From positions 1 through 9,302 of the forward strand of contig JAKAIQ010000074.1 in NCBI GenBank assembly GCA_021825035.1: 9,302 bases of DNA. Reading direction: 5' to 3'. A program made the position numbers and the translations under genes. Of the stretch, positions 1 through 6,836 are shown piece after piece. The stretch is from Deltaproteobacteria bacterium (GTDB lineage Bacteria; Desulfobacterota; GWC2-55-46). The stretch's first letter is position 1, and every line of letters begins with the position of its first letter. The notes below the pieces were generated by a model. That model was given only the letters and a program-made list of their open reading frames with translations, did not search any database and was not told the origin of the DNA.

Positions 1-799
1 GTATGGCCCCGGCTATAAGGCTTTTGACCTCTATCGGGAGATTGCTTTTAAGGGCGAGCTTTTTCCCGTACGTAAAGGTCTCGGCAAGGGCGAACGAGCA
101 TAGCCCGAAGAATATCCCGGCTATGACTATCTTTATGAAAAAAAGGTCGCTGAAGACCGGGACGATGTTTATGGGGCGGTAGAAGTAGGCTATGCCGAGC
201 CAGGAGGAGACGTGATAGCTTATTATGCCGGCGACAAAGGCCGGGAGGAGAACGTCGTAGAGTATGCCGCCGACGACCATGACCTCGAGCCCGTACATCG
301 CCCCGGTGAGGGGCGCGCCGAAGACCGACGAGAAGGCCCCGCATATGCCGCAAATGACGAGCTTTCTCCTGTCCGAGGCGTCGAACCTGAGGAGGCCGGA
401 GAAGATAGACGCGACCCCTCCGCCTATCTGCACGCTCGGCCCTTCCTTTCCGGCTGACCCGCCGGTGGCGATGGTTATTATGGAGGCGAAGAACTCGACC
501 GGCACGATAAGGGCTGGTATCTTCCCCGAAAACCTGTTCACCGCCTCTATGCAGAAGTTCGCGCCCGGCACCTTGCCCTGCGGCGAGACGTATTTTGTGA
601 GAAGGGCGCTTGCAAGAAGCCCGGCGGGTATGAGGAGAAAGTAGTATTTATAATGCCCGGTGAAGGATATGGCCGCGTACAGGGCGTTTATGTAGATGAC
701 CGTGGATATGCCTGTTATTACGCCTATGGCGGCGGCGAGGGTTACCCATTTTATGACGCTTACGAAGATTACGGTTTCTTCTCTGAGTCTTATCTGCAT
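1..799 (-). CDS. ClC-family chloride channel/transporter, 3' end cut off by the window edge
   Basis: Integral membrane protein of the ClC family, which moves chloride or related anions across the cytoplasmic membrane. The first 266 codons are visible; the C-terminal half lies beyond the left edge. Hydrophobic helices run from about residue 10. The family motif GKEGP is at residues 117-121, with the gating glutamate at E119, followed by SVQIGGG. GAPLTGAMYGLEVM (161-174) matches the helix that carries the proton glutamate in E. coli ClC (E203 there), but here that position is V173, as in chloride channels. The usual selectivity motif GSGIP is absent; the equivalent region (about 75-81) reads GKVPGAN. 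These changes suggest a passive channel or a divergent anion specificity, such as the fluoride branch, but do not prove either. ATG at 799 was chosen because it begins the homologous N-terminus; a weak GGAAAG lies 8 bases upstream. A repeat element separates it from ilvE. Confidence 0.9.
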   Translation of the reverse strand, partial: MQIRLREETVIFVSVIKWVTLAAAIGVITGISTVIYINALYAAISFTGHYKYYFLLIPAGLLASALLTKYVSPQGKVPGANFCIEAVNRFSGKIPALIVPVEFFASIITIATGGSAGKEGPSVQIGGGVASIFSGLLRFDASDRRKLVICGICGAFSSVFGAPLTGAMYGLEVMVVGGILYDVLLPAFVAGIISYHVSSWLGIAYFYRPINIVPVFSDLFFIKIVIAGIFFGLCSFALAETFTYGKKLALKSNLPIEVKSLIAGAI

Positions 800-815
800 T
801 TGAGGTGCTTTCCGT

Positions 816-856
816 ACCTGCCGTGATTTGATGAAAAGATGACGGATACAAATGAA
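816..856 (-). repeat. possible 5' fragment of the dispersed repeat
   Basis: Read on the minus strand, this stretch resembles the 5' end of the long form of the repeat seen at 3851-3970 and 9139-9260: CATTTGTATCC, then CATCTTTTCA, then AATCACGGCAGG. The 3' half with the hairpin is missing. It lies directly downstream of the complete copy at 863-953, so the two may be a partial tandem. The match is short and could be chance. Confidence 0.3.
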
Positions 857-862
857 CGCCGG

Positions 863-953
863 AATGAACCACCCCGCGGCTTTCCGCGGGCATCAAAACC
901 TCTATGAAGTCACAGCGCGCACGGCCCGTGAATCGACCCTGAAAAAATCAAAT
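863..953 (-). repeat. dispersed ~90-base repeat, copy 1, overlapping the ilvE stop codon
   Basis: On the minus strand it starts ATTTGATTTTTTCAGGG and ends GGTTCATT. The ilvE stop codon TGA (948-950) lies inside the conserved first six bases, and the preceding ATT is the last ilvE codon. The 3' half forms a hairpin with 7-base arms (873-879 with 884-890, loop CTTT on the plus strand). There is no T-run after the hairpin, so it is not a standard intrinsic terminator. The same family occurs at 3851, 4133, 8373 and 9139, and in decayed form at 7569. Confidence 0.85.
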
Positions 954-1862
954 GTACCATAACCAGTTTTCGTAGTCTTTGTTTTTTCCTTTCACGGTGT
1001 CGAAAAAGACCTTCTGTATTTCCTTTGTTACCGGACCCGGCCTGCCCCTGCCGATGGTTCTGAGGTCAACCTCCCTTATGGGCGTTATCTCCGCCGCGGT
1101 GCCGCTGAAGAAGGCCTCGTCGGCCGTATAAAGCTCGTCCCTCGTGAACCGCTCTTCCTTTACTTCCACGCCCCTGTCCCCGGCTATCTTCAAAACCGAA
1201 TCCCGCGTGATCCCGTTGAGTATCGAGGTGAGCGGGGTCGTCTTCAACACCCCGTTCTTTACCATGAAGATGTTCTCTCCGCTCGCCTCCGACACGTAGC
1301 CTTCGGTGTCGAGCAGAACCGCCTCGTCGAAACCCGAGGCCACGACCTCTTTTTTGGCGAGGATCGAGTTTACGTAGTTGCCGACGAGCTTGGCCTTGGT
1401 CATGCCGCTGTTCACGTGGTGCCTGGCAAACGAGGATATCTTTACCCTTATCCCGTTCTTCAGGCCTTCCTCTCCGAGGTAAGCCCCCCACTCCCATGCC
1501 GCTATGGCGACCCTTACGGGGTTGTTCTTCGGGAAAAGCCCCATGGAGCCGTAGCCGAGATACACGAGCGGCCTTATGTAGCCTTCCTTCAGCCCGTTGA
1601 CCTTCATGGTGGCCGCGATGGCGCCGTTTATCTCATCGACTGAAAAGGGGATTTCAATGAGGCCGATCTTCGCCGAGGCGAAGAACCTCTCGGTATGTTC
1701 CGGGAGCCTGAAGATGGCGCTCCTGCCGTCCTCGCATCTGTAGCAGCGTATGCCCTCGAACGCGCCGAGGCCGTAATGGAGCGTGTGCGTGAGGACGTGG
1801 ACGTTGGCGGCGTTCCAGTTTACGAACTTTCCGTCCATCCAGATCTTTTTAGCCTTTGCCAT
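948..1862 (-). CDS. ilvE: Branched-chain amino acid aminotransferase
   Basis: PLP-dependent class IV aminotransferase that interconverts Leu, Ile and Val with their 2-oxo acids using glutamate/2-oxoglutarate; the last step of branched-chain amino acid synthesis, in the cytoplasm. The 304-residue product is close to E. coli IlvE (308). It opens AKAKKIWMDGKFV, has HYGLGAFEGIR at 29-39, the PLP lysine K158 in TKAKLVGNY, the class IV signature in SEASGENIF, then GITRDSVLKIA and FFSGTAAEITPIREVD. The frame is open upstream to 1976, but ATG at 1862 fits the family N-terminus and follows GGAG. That GGAG can pair with CTCC just before the start (GGAGACGGCTCC), which would shorten the effective spacing or partly hide the site. 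It lies 123 bases after parB on the same strand, with strong secondary structure in between, so co-transcription is possible but unproven. Its stop codon is inside a repeat copy. Confidence 0.96.
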   Translation of the reverse strand: MAKAKKIWMDGKFVNWNAANVHVLTHTLHYGLGAFEGIRCYRCEDGRSAIFRLPEHTERFFASAKIGLIEIPFSVDEINGAIAATMKVNGLKEGYIRPLVYLGYGSMGLFPKNNPVRVAIAAWEWGAYLGEEGLKNGIRVKISSFARHHVNSGMTKAKLVGNYVNSILAKKEVVASGFDEAVLLDTEGYVSEASGENIFMVKNGVLKTTPLTSILNGITRDSVLKIAGDRGVEVKEERFTRDELYTADEAFFSGTAAEITPIREVDLRTIGRGRPGPVTKEIQKVFFDTVKGKNKDYENWLWYI

Positions 1863-1921
1863 TGTCGGAGCCGTCTCCTTTTGTGAGATGTTTTTTGTCT
1901 TCGGCATTGCAAAAGCGGGTG

Positions 1922-1996
1922 CGGACGACCCTTCGCGGGCATCTTGCCCGCGTTGCGCGAACGTCCGGAGGCGCATGCCGGTGCTTCAGCCTCCGG
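1922..1996 (-). other. structured parB-ilvE spacer with two overlapping stems
   Basis: Two inverted repeats lie here. CCGGAGGC (1965-1972) pairs with GCCTCCGG (1989-1996) and includes the parB stop codon. CGGACG (1922-1927) pairs with CGTCCG (1962-1967) and encloses a perfect inner stem, CGCGGGCA with TGCCCGCG (1934-1941, 1945-1952). The first and second stems share bases 1965-1967, so they partly exclude one another in RNA. Neither is followed by a T-run on the minus strand. Possible roles are mRNA stability or partial attenuation between parB and ilvE. Confidence 0.5.
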
Positions 1997-2858
1997 CGGC
2001 GCGCAGCATGTCGATGAGCCTTTCCCTTTCTTCGGCGGAGAAATAATTTATCTCTATCCTGCCCTTCCCTTTCCTCTCCTTGAGCGTCACCTTTGTGCCG
2101 AACACCTCGCGCAGCTCGTTCTCCACCTCGCTCTGCGAGGACGTCTTTTTTACGACCGTCTTAATGAAGCCCGCGCCTTTTTCATTGACGAGCCTCTCCG
2201 TGTCCCTGACCGAAAGGCCCTTTGAGATTATCTTTCTCAGGAGCTCGGTCTGGAGCGCGTGATTATCGGCCGACAGGAGCGCCCTGGCATGGCCCATCGT
2301 GATAGTCCCTTTTATGAGCTCTTCCCTCGCCTCCGGCTGGAGCTTGAGGAGCCGGAGATAATTGGCCACGGTCGCTCTTTCCTTTCCGACCCTTTTAGCG
2401 ACGTCTTCCTGCGAGAGGCCGCATTCCATGAGGCTCCTGTAAGCCTCGGCCTCTTCCATGGCGTTAAGGTCCTCCCTCTGGATGTTCTCGATTATCGCAA
2501 GCTCGAGGCTCTCCTGGTCGGTCGCGTTGGTGATGACGGCGGGGACTTCGGTCAACCCGGCCATCTTAGCGGCCCTCCATCGCCTTTCTCCGGCGATAAG
2601 CTCGAACCCGTCCCGGCCCTTTCTGATGAGGAGCGGTTCGAGCACCCCTTTTTCCCTGATCGAATCGGACAGCTCCTTCAATGCGCCTTCGTCAAACCAT
2701 TTCCTGGGCTGCGTCCTGTTCGGGCTTATGTCCATGATGGGACAGAGGAGGAACTTTCCGTCGGCTTTGGCGGCCGCGGGCTGCGCTTCGCTTATGAGCG
2801 CGTTAAGGCCCCTGCCGAGCACCCTTTTCTTGTTAAGAAGGTCTTTTTTATCGAGCAT
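1986..2858 (-). CDS. parB: Chromosome-partitioning protein ParB (Spo0J)
   Basis: CTP-dependent DNA clamp that loads at parS, spreads along DNA and is moved by ParA, segregating the replication origin. It has 290 residues, typical of chromosomal ParB. The N-terminal ParA-contact motif GRGLNALI is at 15-22. The CTP-binding domain has RTQPRKWF (48-55), GERRWRAA (90-97) and ENIQRED (124-130). A helix-turn-helix for parS recognition lies at about 148-171 (LSQEDVAKRVGKERATVANY). A basic KERKGKGRIEINY segment leads into the C-terminal dimerisation domain. ATG at 2858 follows a strong GAGGGGG. It sits 62 bases after parA, and two perfect parS sites occur 1.3-2 kb away, so ligand and protein are in the same locus. 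Confidence 0.97.
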   Translation of the reverse strand: MLDKKDLLNKKRVLGRGLNALISEAQPAAAKADGKFLLCPIMDISPNRTQPRKWFDEGALKELSDSIREKGVLEPLLIRKGRDGFELIAGERRWRAAKMAGLTEVPAVITNATDQESLELAIIENIQREDLNAMEEAEAYRSLMECGLSQEDVAKRVGKERATVANYLRLLKLQPEAREELIKGTITMGHARALLSADNHALQTELLRKIISKGLSVRDTERLVNEKGAGFIKTVVKKTSSQSEVENELREVFGTKVTLKERKGKGRIEINYFSAEERERLIDMLRAAGG

Positions 2859-2877
2859 GACCGCCCCCTCTTGATTG

Positions 2878-2893
2878 GAGAGCCTTTGCTCTC
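2878..2893 (-). other. small hairpin in the parA-parB spacer
   Basis: GAGAGC and GCTCTC form a perfect 6-base stem with a 4-base loop, placed just before the parB ribosome binding site. No T-run follows. It may act in mRNA processing or in setting the ParA:ParB ratio; this is inference from position only. Confidence 0.35.
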
Positions 2894-2920
2894 TTGTAAC
2901 TAATTGATATTATTACGTTT

Positions 2921-3676
2921 TTAGTGTTTAAGTATTATCTCTTTGGCAAGCTCCATGTAGCTTAACGCGCCCCTCGACGTTACGTCGTAGAGGATAACCG
3001 GCTTGCCGAAAGACGGGCTTTCGCTCAAACGGACGTTTCTCGGTATCACGGCCTTGAAGGCCTTGTCCTTGAAGTGATTCCTTATCTCCTCTTCAACTTG
3101 GTGCGAGAGGTTGTTTCTCGCGTCGAACATGGTGAGCAGAATGCCTTCTATCTCAAGGGCCGGGTTCAGTTTTGCCCTTATCAGCTCTATGGTCTTCATT
3201 ATCTGGCTTATGCCTTCAAGGGCGTAATACTCGCACTGAAGGGGGATGAGCACGGCATTTGACGCCACAAGTGCATTTACGGTAAGAAGGCTGAGGGATG
3301 GAGGGCAGTCGATGAGTATATAGTCGAACCGGTCTTTTGCGTCCATCAAACATTCTTTCAACTGATATTCCCTTGAAGGCGCGTCCACAAGCTCCACCTC
3401 GGCCCCTATGAGGTCTATGCTCGAAGGCGCGACCTTGAGAAAGCTGATCTCCGTATCTTTGAGGAGCGATTTGAGGGGCGCGTGCTCTATGAGCGCCTGA
3501 TAGATGCCGCGGCCGTTTTTCGCAAGGCCCATGCCGCTCGTGGCATTGCCCTGGGGGTCGAAGTCGACGAGCAGGACGCTTCTTTCAGCCACGGCAATGG
3601 AAGCCGCAAGATTTATGGCGGTGGTGGTCTTTCCCACGCCGCCCTTCTGATTCGCTATGGAGATTATTCTTCCCAC
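2921..3676 (-). CDS. parA: Chromosome-partitioning ATPase ParA (Soj)
   Basis: Deviant Walker ATPase that binds DNA non-specifically as an ATP dimer and drives movement of ParB-parS complexes. The 251-residue product has the deviant Walker A motif KGGVGKTT at 11-18, Walker A' DFDPQGNATSG at 37-47 and Walker B ILIDCPPS at 119-126. It lacks the N-terminal DNA-binding extension of plasmid F/P1-type ParA, so it is the short chromosomal Soj type. The start is GTG at 3676; a TAA lies in frame four codons upstream, so no earlier start is possible. There is no Shine-Dalgarno sequence. Instead TATAAT ends 8 bases before the GTG, hinting at a leaderless transcript. The 542-base upstream gap holds two repeat copies and one parS. 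Confidence 0.97.
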   Translation of the reverse strand: MGRIISIANQKGGVGKTTTAINLAASIAVAERSVLLVDFDPQGNATSGMGLAKNGRGIYQALIEHAPLKSLLKDTEISFLKVAPSSIDLIGAEVELVDAPSREYQLKECLMDAKDRFDYILIDCPPSLSLLTVNALVASNAVLIPLQCEYYALEGISQIMKTIELIRAKLNPALEIEGILLTMFDARNNLSHQVEEEIRNHFKDKAFKAVIPRNVRLSESPSFGKPVILYDVTSRGALSYMELAKEIILKH

Positions 3677-3684
3677 TCTTTGAA

Positions 3685-3690
3685 ATTATA
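3685..3690 (-). promoter_or_regulatory. possible parA -10 element (leaderless)
   Basis: A perfect TATAAT on the minus strand lies 8 bases before the parA GTG. Transcription would begin at or within a base or two of the start codon, which fits the absence of a Shine-Dalgarno sequence. No good -35 box is seen 16-18 bases upstream, so the call is tentative. The dksA-like gene shows the same -10 to start spacing with a full promoter. Confidence 0.4.
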
Positions 3691-3850
3691 GAGGTTTATA
3701 CGGCATGGCGACGCGGCTTTGTTCGATAAAGGCCCTTTTAGGATCATCATTTCACGCGAACGTCGATAAATCAATGAACCGCCATGAAAGTTTAAAACAG
3801 ATGCAAAAGGTTTTCAAGTCATTTTTCCGAAAAGAAAGGCAGGGAGAGAC

Positions 3851-3970
3851 AATGAACCTCTCCCGCGCTCGCCGCAGGGTATCATAACCTCGATAATGAA
3901 GTCGCGGGGCGCGTACCGGGGAATCAACCCTGAAAAGATGAAAACTCTTTGCCATAAATGACGGAGAATT
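3851..3970 (-). repeat. dispersed repeat, copy 2 (long form)
   Basis: The core (3851-3943) reads on the minus strand CATCTTTTCAGGGTTGATTC, then a GC-rich stretch, CGCGACTTCATTATCGAGG, a hairpin region and GAGGTTCATT. Beyond the core it shares a 5' extension with the copy at 9139-9260: AATT..TCCG.CATTTATGGC. The hairpin is imperfect here (CCC/GGG plus GCG/CGC with one bulge). A 10-base inverted repeat, CATAAATGAC (3953-3962) with GTCATTTATG (3986-3995), overlaps the extension. Unlike copies 1, 3 and 4 it does not touch a recognised stop codon. Confidence 0.8.
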
Positions 3971-4007
3971 TTGATGGCGCGAAAGGTCATTTATGATTGC
4001 CGCCTTG

Positions 4008-4028
4008 CCCGGCCCTTAAAAGGCCGGG
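4008..4028. other. GC-rich hairpin near parS
   Basis: CCCGGCC and GGCCGGG form a perfect 7-base stem around an A/T-rich 7-base loop. The stem is flanked on both sides by ATTGCCG in direct orientation. It could fold on either strand; no T-run follows, so terminator function is doubtful. Confidence 0.4.
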
Positions 4029-4106
4029 ATTGCCGTCAGGATTCAGCCGTCGGGCGCAACATGAGGGCATGGCTCGAAAAGGCCGTCAAAAGGGTCTGCA
4101 CCACAC

Positions 4107-4132
4107 CATGATGTTCCACGTGGAACATCATG
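4107..4132. promoter_or_regulatory. parS: parS centromere site, downstream of rsmG
   Basis: The 16-base core at 4112-4127 is TGTTCCACGTGGAACA, a perfect palindrome matching the conserved bacterial parS consensus TGTTNCACGTGAAACA at all but one defined position; the changed base keeps the symmetry. The palindrome extends five bases further on each side, to 26 bases. ParB, encoded 1.3 kb away, is the expected ligand. Repeat copy 3 starts at the very next base. Confidence 0.95.
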
Positions 4133-4224
4133 AATGAACCTCCTCATGGCAAGCCGCGAAGTATTAAAAAGCTCTATTATGGAAGTCGCGCGCCATCGGT
4201 GAATTAGCCCTGAAAAGATTAAAT
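4133..4224 (-). repeat. dispersed repeat, copy 3, overlapping the rsmG stop codon
   Basis: On the minus strand it starts ATTTAATCTTTTCAGGG and ends GGAGGTTCATT. The first six bases are the last codon (ATT) and stop (TAA, 4219-4221) of rsmG. The hairpin CGCGGC-TT-GCCATG keeps the arms with one G-T pair and one mismatch. Its other end abuts the extended parS palindrome with no gap. Confidence 0.85.
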
Positions 4225-4875
4225 CGTCTTTCTGAATCTGAGAATGACGGTAGTCCGGTCGGTGAACGGAAGATTCACCTCGAAGACCTCCGGTTTGTCC
4301 ACTCCCTTGAACCACTTGGCCGCTTCAAGGTCTTTTTCATATGCAGGGCCTTTGACGGCTATTATTATGCCGCCCGGGGCCACATACGGCAGGCTCAAGC
4401 GGAGGTAATCCTTAAGCTCAGAAAAGGCCCTTGAAATAACGCAGTCAAAGGAGAGAGCATACCTTTCCATAATGGCCTTATCCTCGACCCTGCCATGGAC
4501 AGCCTCGATCTCTTTAAGCCCGAGCGTCCTTATGACATGCCTGAGGAAGTGCACCTTTTTTTCGATCGAGTCGATGAGCGTCACGCGGATGGACGGGTCA
4601 AGCGCTTTTAGCGGTATGCCCGGAAACCCAGCGCCTGCGCCTATGTCCAGAAGCCTCTTCGAGCCTTCAAGATAGCGGTAGGGGATGAGTGAATCGATAA
4701 AATGCCTGAGGATTATCTCGCGGTCGTCTTCGATGGAGGTGAGGTTTATCTTCTTATTCCATGCCTTGAGTTCTTTTAAATACCGTAAAAAAAGGGATAT
4801 CGAGGCGTCGGGGAGCGGCATCGATAGCTCCTCCCCTCCCTTTTTCAACAGCTCTATGATGAGTTTTTCTTCCAT
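4219..4875 (-). CDS. rsmG: 16S rRNA (guanine-N7) methyltransferase RsmG (GidB)
   Basis: SAM-dependent enzyme that methylates N7 of G527 (E. coli numbering) in the 530 loop of 16S rRNA; loss gives low-level streptomycin resistance in several bacteria. The 218-residue length is typical. It has NKKINLTSI at 40-48, HFIDSL at 58-63, the SAM-binding glycine motif DIGAGAGFPGIPL at 77-89, the acidic residue after strand 2 in VTLIDSIEKK, and CVISRAFSEL in the catalytic region. ATG at 4875 lies 44 bases after mnmG on the same strand, so the two are likely co-transcribed. No Shine-Dalgarno sequence is visible; the leader is occupied by a 26-base parS palindrome that could also form a hairpin in the mRNA. 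The stop codon lies inside repeat copy 3, and the protein otherwise ends at a normal place (TVILRFRKTI). Confidence 0.97.
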   Translation of the reverse strand: MEEKLIIELLKKGGEELSMPLPDASISLFLRYLKELKAWNKKINLTSIEDDREIILRHFIDSLIPYRYLEGSKRLLDIGAGAGFPGIPLKALDPSIRVTLIDSIEKKVHFLRHVIRTLGLKEIEAVHGRVEDKAIMERYALSFDCVISRAFSELKDYLRLSLPYVAPGGIIIAVKGPAYEKDLEAAKWFKGVDKPEVFEVNLPFTDRTTVILRFRKTI

Positions 4876-4882
4876 TCGTATG

Positions 4883-4908
4883 GATGGTGTTCCACGTGGA
4901 ACACCATC
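4883..4908. promoter_or_regulatory. parS: parS centromere site, between mnmG and rsmG
   Basis: The core TGTTCCACGTGGAACA at 4888-4903 is identical to the site at 4112-4127, 776 bases away. The palindrome again extends to 26 bases, but with different flanking bases (GATGG/CCATC rather than CATGA/TCATG), so the extension is symmetric yet not conserved in sequence. It fills most of the 44-base mnmG-rsmG gap. Confidence 0.95.
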
Positions 4909-4919
4909 GAAGCGAGGCT

Positions 4920-6797
4920 TTATCTATACGCGCCGGTTTTCTTCAAGTGGATCATGAGCATCGAGATGGCCGCCGGAGTAACCCCTGAGATACGGCTCGC
5001 CTGTCCTATCGATTCAGGCTGAAACCTTTTCAGCTTCTCCCTTATCTCCGTTGAGAGCCCGCTTACGCCGTCATATTCGAATTTATGCGGGATCCTGAGC
5101 CCCTCGATACGCTTGAACCTTCCGGCCTCTTCGAGCTGCCTCTTTATGTAACCTTCATACTTCGTCTCGACCTCTATCGCTTCCTTTATGTCCCGGCTGA
5201 TGTCGATGCCCCGGCCCGCAAGGCCAAGCACAGCATCAAGGCCGAGTTCAGGACGGCGAAGCAGCTCTTTTAGGGTCGTGGCCTTTTTTATCTCGTTTGT
5301 ATTAAGCCCTTTCAGGGCCGTATTTGTGCCGATGTCCGGATAAATAACGGTTTTATCGAGGATTTCCTTCAAAACACCGAGGGCCTCTTTTTTAGCCACG
5401 AAAGGCCGGTAGGCGTCTTCTTTTATAAGACCGGCCCTGAAGCCAATCTCGCGCAGACGCGTCTCGGCGTTATCCTCCCTGAGGATGAGCCTGTATTCGG
5501 CCCTCGACGTGAACATCCTGTACGGCTCCTTCGTCCCCTTTGTGACGAGGTCGTCTATCATCACGCCGATATATGCCTCGGATCTGTCGAGGATAACGGG
5601 TTCCATGCCCCTTATTTTCAACGCGGCGTTCATCCCGGCAATAAGCCCCTGCCCGGCGGCCTCTTCGTAGCCGGACGTGCCGTTTATCTGGCCGGCCATG
5701 AAAAGCCCCTCGACATTCTTCGTCTCAAGGGTGAGTTTCAACTGCGTCGGCTCGATGAAGTCATACTCTATCGCGTAGCCGGGCCTGAGTATCTCTACAT
5801 GCTCAAGGCCTTTTATGGTCCGCAAAAACCTGTATTGCACGTCCACGGGAAGGGAGGTGGAAAGCCCGTTGGGATAGACTTCGTGCGTGTCATAGCCCTC
5901 TGGTTCGAGAAACACCTGGTGCCTCGCCCTCTCAGGGAATTTCATCACCTTATCCTCGATAGAAGGGCAGTATCTCGGCCCAATGCCCTCGATAACGCCG
6001 CCATAAAGTGGCGACCTGTCGAGATTCTGCCTGATGGCCAGGTGCGTAGCCTCGTTGGTATAGGTGACATGGCAGGGGACTTGCCTTCTCGTTATCGGCC
6101 CTGATGAAAACGAAAAAGGCTTGAGGCAGGCAAGGGGCTGAAGCCCCTGCGCCTCTATCCTCGAATAGTCTATGGTCCTTCCGTCGAGCCTCGGGCAAGT
6201 CCCGGTCTTCAGGCGGCCGAGAGTAAAGCCGAGCTTTCGCAATGAATCCGAGAGGCGCACGCTCGCCATGTCTCCGGCGCGGCCCCCGGGATAATTCACA
6301 AGCCCGATATGGATGAGGCCGTTCAAAAAGGTTCCGGCAGTGACTATGACGGCCCTTGCGCCAAGGACCTCGCCCGTATCGAGGCGCACACCGGAGACCT
6401 TTCCATCGCTTGCAAGTATGTCATTGACAAGGCCCTGCCTGAGCCTTAGTGCGTCCGTTCTTTCGAGAACCAAGCGCATCCTCTGCCTGTAGAGCGCCCT
6501 ATCCGCCTGCGCGCGCGTTGCCCGCACCGCCGGGCCTTTGCTGTCGTTAAGGACCCTGAACTGGATGGCCGTGTCGTCAATGGCCTTTCCCATCTCGCCG
6601 CCCAGGGCGTCTATTTCTTTTACGAGGTGGCCCTTGGCGACCCCGCCGATGGCCGGGTTGCAGGACATCTGGCCGATGGTGTCGAGGTTCATGGTGACAA
6701 CGAGGGTGGACAGGCCCATTCGCGCCGCGGCAAGCGCCGCCTCGCACCCGGCGTGGCCTGCCCCTATAACTATGATGTCATGCCTGGAATGATCCAT
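4920..6797 (-). CDS. mnmG: tRNA uridine-5-carboxymethylaminomethyl modification enzyme MnmG (GidA)
   Basis: FAD-dependent enzyme that, with MnmE, installs the cmnm5 group at U34 of tRNAs reading split codon boxes. The 625-residue length is standard (E. coli 629). It has the Rossmann FAD motif GAGHAG at 12-17, MSCNPAIGGVAKGHLV at 44-59, LKTGTCPRLDGRTIDY near 196-211, the conserved cysteine C277 in GPRYCPSIEDK, GTSGYEEAAGQGL at 373-385 and MFTSRAEYRLILRED near 428-442. The helical C-terminal domain, which contacts MnmE and tRNA, ends SGVTPAAISMLMIHLKK. ATG at 6797 begins the family N-terminus. No Shine-Dalgarno sequence is present, but a good promoter lies 40 bases upstream, giving a leader of about 33 bases with a parS-like sequence in it. 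mnmE is not in the window. Confidence 0.98.
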   Translation of the reverse strand: MDHSRHDIIVIGAGHAGCEAALAAARMGLSTLVVTMNLDTIGQMSCNPAIGGVAKGHLVKEIDALGGEMGKAIDDTAIQFRVLNDSKGPAVRATRAQADRALYRQRMRLVLERTDALRLRQGLVNDILASDGKVSGVRLDTGEVLGARAVIVTAGTFLNGLIHIGLVNYPGGRAGDMASVRLSDSLRKLGFTLGRLKTGTCPRLDGRTIDYSRIEAQGLQPLACLKPFSFSSGPITRRQVPCHVTYTNEATHLAIRQNLDRSPLYGGVIEGIGPRYCPSIEDKVMKFPERARHQVFLEPEGYDTHEVYPNGLSTSLPVDVQYRFLRTIKGLEHVEILRPGYAIEYDFIEPTQLKLTLETKNVEGLFMAGQINGTSGYEEAAGQGLIAGMNAALKIRGMEPVILDRSEAYIGVMIDDLVTKGTKEPYRMFTSRAEYRLILREDNAETRLREIGFRAGLIKEDAYRPFVAKKEALGVLKEILDKTVIYPDIGTNTALKGLNTNEIKKATTLKELLRRPELGLDAVLGLAGRGIDISRDIKEAIEVETKYEGYIKRQLEEAGRFKRIEGLRIPHKFEYDGVSGLSTEIREKLKRFQPESIGQASRISGVTPAAISMLMIHLKKTGAYR

Positions 6798-6798
6798 T

Positions 6799-6814
6799 TT
6801 TTAAACGTGAAACA
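6799..6814. promoter_or_regulatory. degenerate parS-like site in the mnmG leader
   Basis: TTTTAAACGTGAAACA matches TGTTNCACGTGAAACA at 13 of the 15 defined positions, with one half-site perfect and mismatches at positions 2 and 6. It ends one base before the mnmG start codon. It may be a weak ParB site, a decayed parS or chance. Confidence 0.35.
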
Positions 6815-6836
6815 AATTAATGGTAAATATATCTAT

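Larger units (their letters stand above)
3677..4218. other. parA-rsmG intergenic region, 542 bases, no convincing gene
   Basis: From parA towards rsmG it holds the possible parA -10 box, about 160 bases of AT-richer DNA without clear features, repeat copy 2 (3851-3970), a GC-rich hairpin (4008-4028), a perfect parS palindrome (4107-4132) and repeat copy 3 (4133-4224). No DnaA-box cluster (TTATCCACA) was seen, so this does not look like oriC itself. A 31-codon ORF on the minus strand (4036-4131) runs through parS and is probably fortuitous. Confidence 0.7.

Noticed and set aside
264..644. 126-codon plus-strand open frame
   Set aside because: It runs antisense to the ClC gene, whose motifs and codon pattern are clear; no ribosome site or recognisable protein features.
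1413..1418. CACGTG core inside ilvE as another parS
   Set aside because: The left flank is one base out of register (TGTT directly next to CACGTG) and the right flank does not match.
1863..1976. Earlier ilvE start giving a 342-residue protein
   Set aside because: The extra 38 residues do not belong to the family, overlap the structured spacer and have no ribosome site; ATG 1862 fits the family.
1863..1985. Attenuator leader peptide upstream of ilvE
   Set aside because: No short ORF with a run of Leu, Ile or Val codons and no T-run after the stems.
2259..2903. 214-codon plus-strand open frame
   Set aside because: Antisense shadow of parB; long only because of the codon bias of the real gene.
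4036..4131. 31-codon minus-strand ORF using the GGAGG at the end of repeat copy 3 as ribosome site
   Set aside because: It is read straight through the parS palindrome, has no recognisable features, and the GGAGG belongs to the repeat consensus.
3677..4218. Replication origin oriC in the parA-rsmG gap
   Set aside because: Origin-proximal genes and parS are present, but no cluster of DnaA boxes or AT-rich unwinding element was seen.
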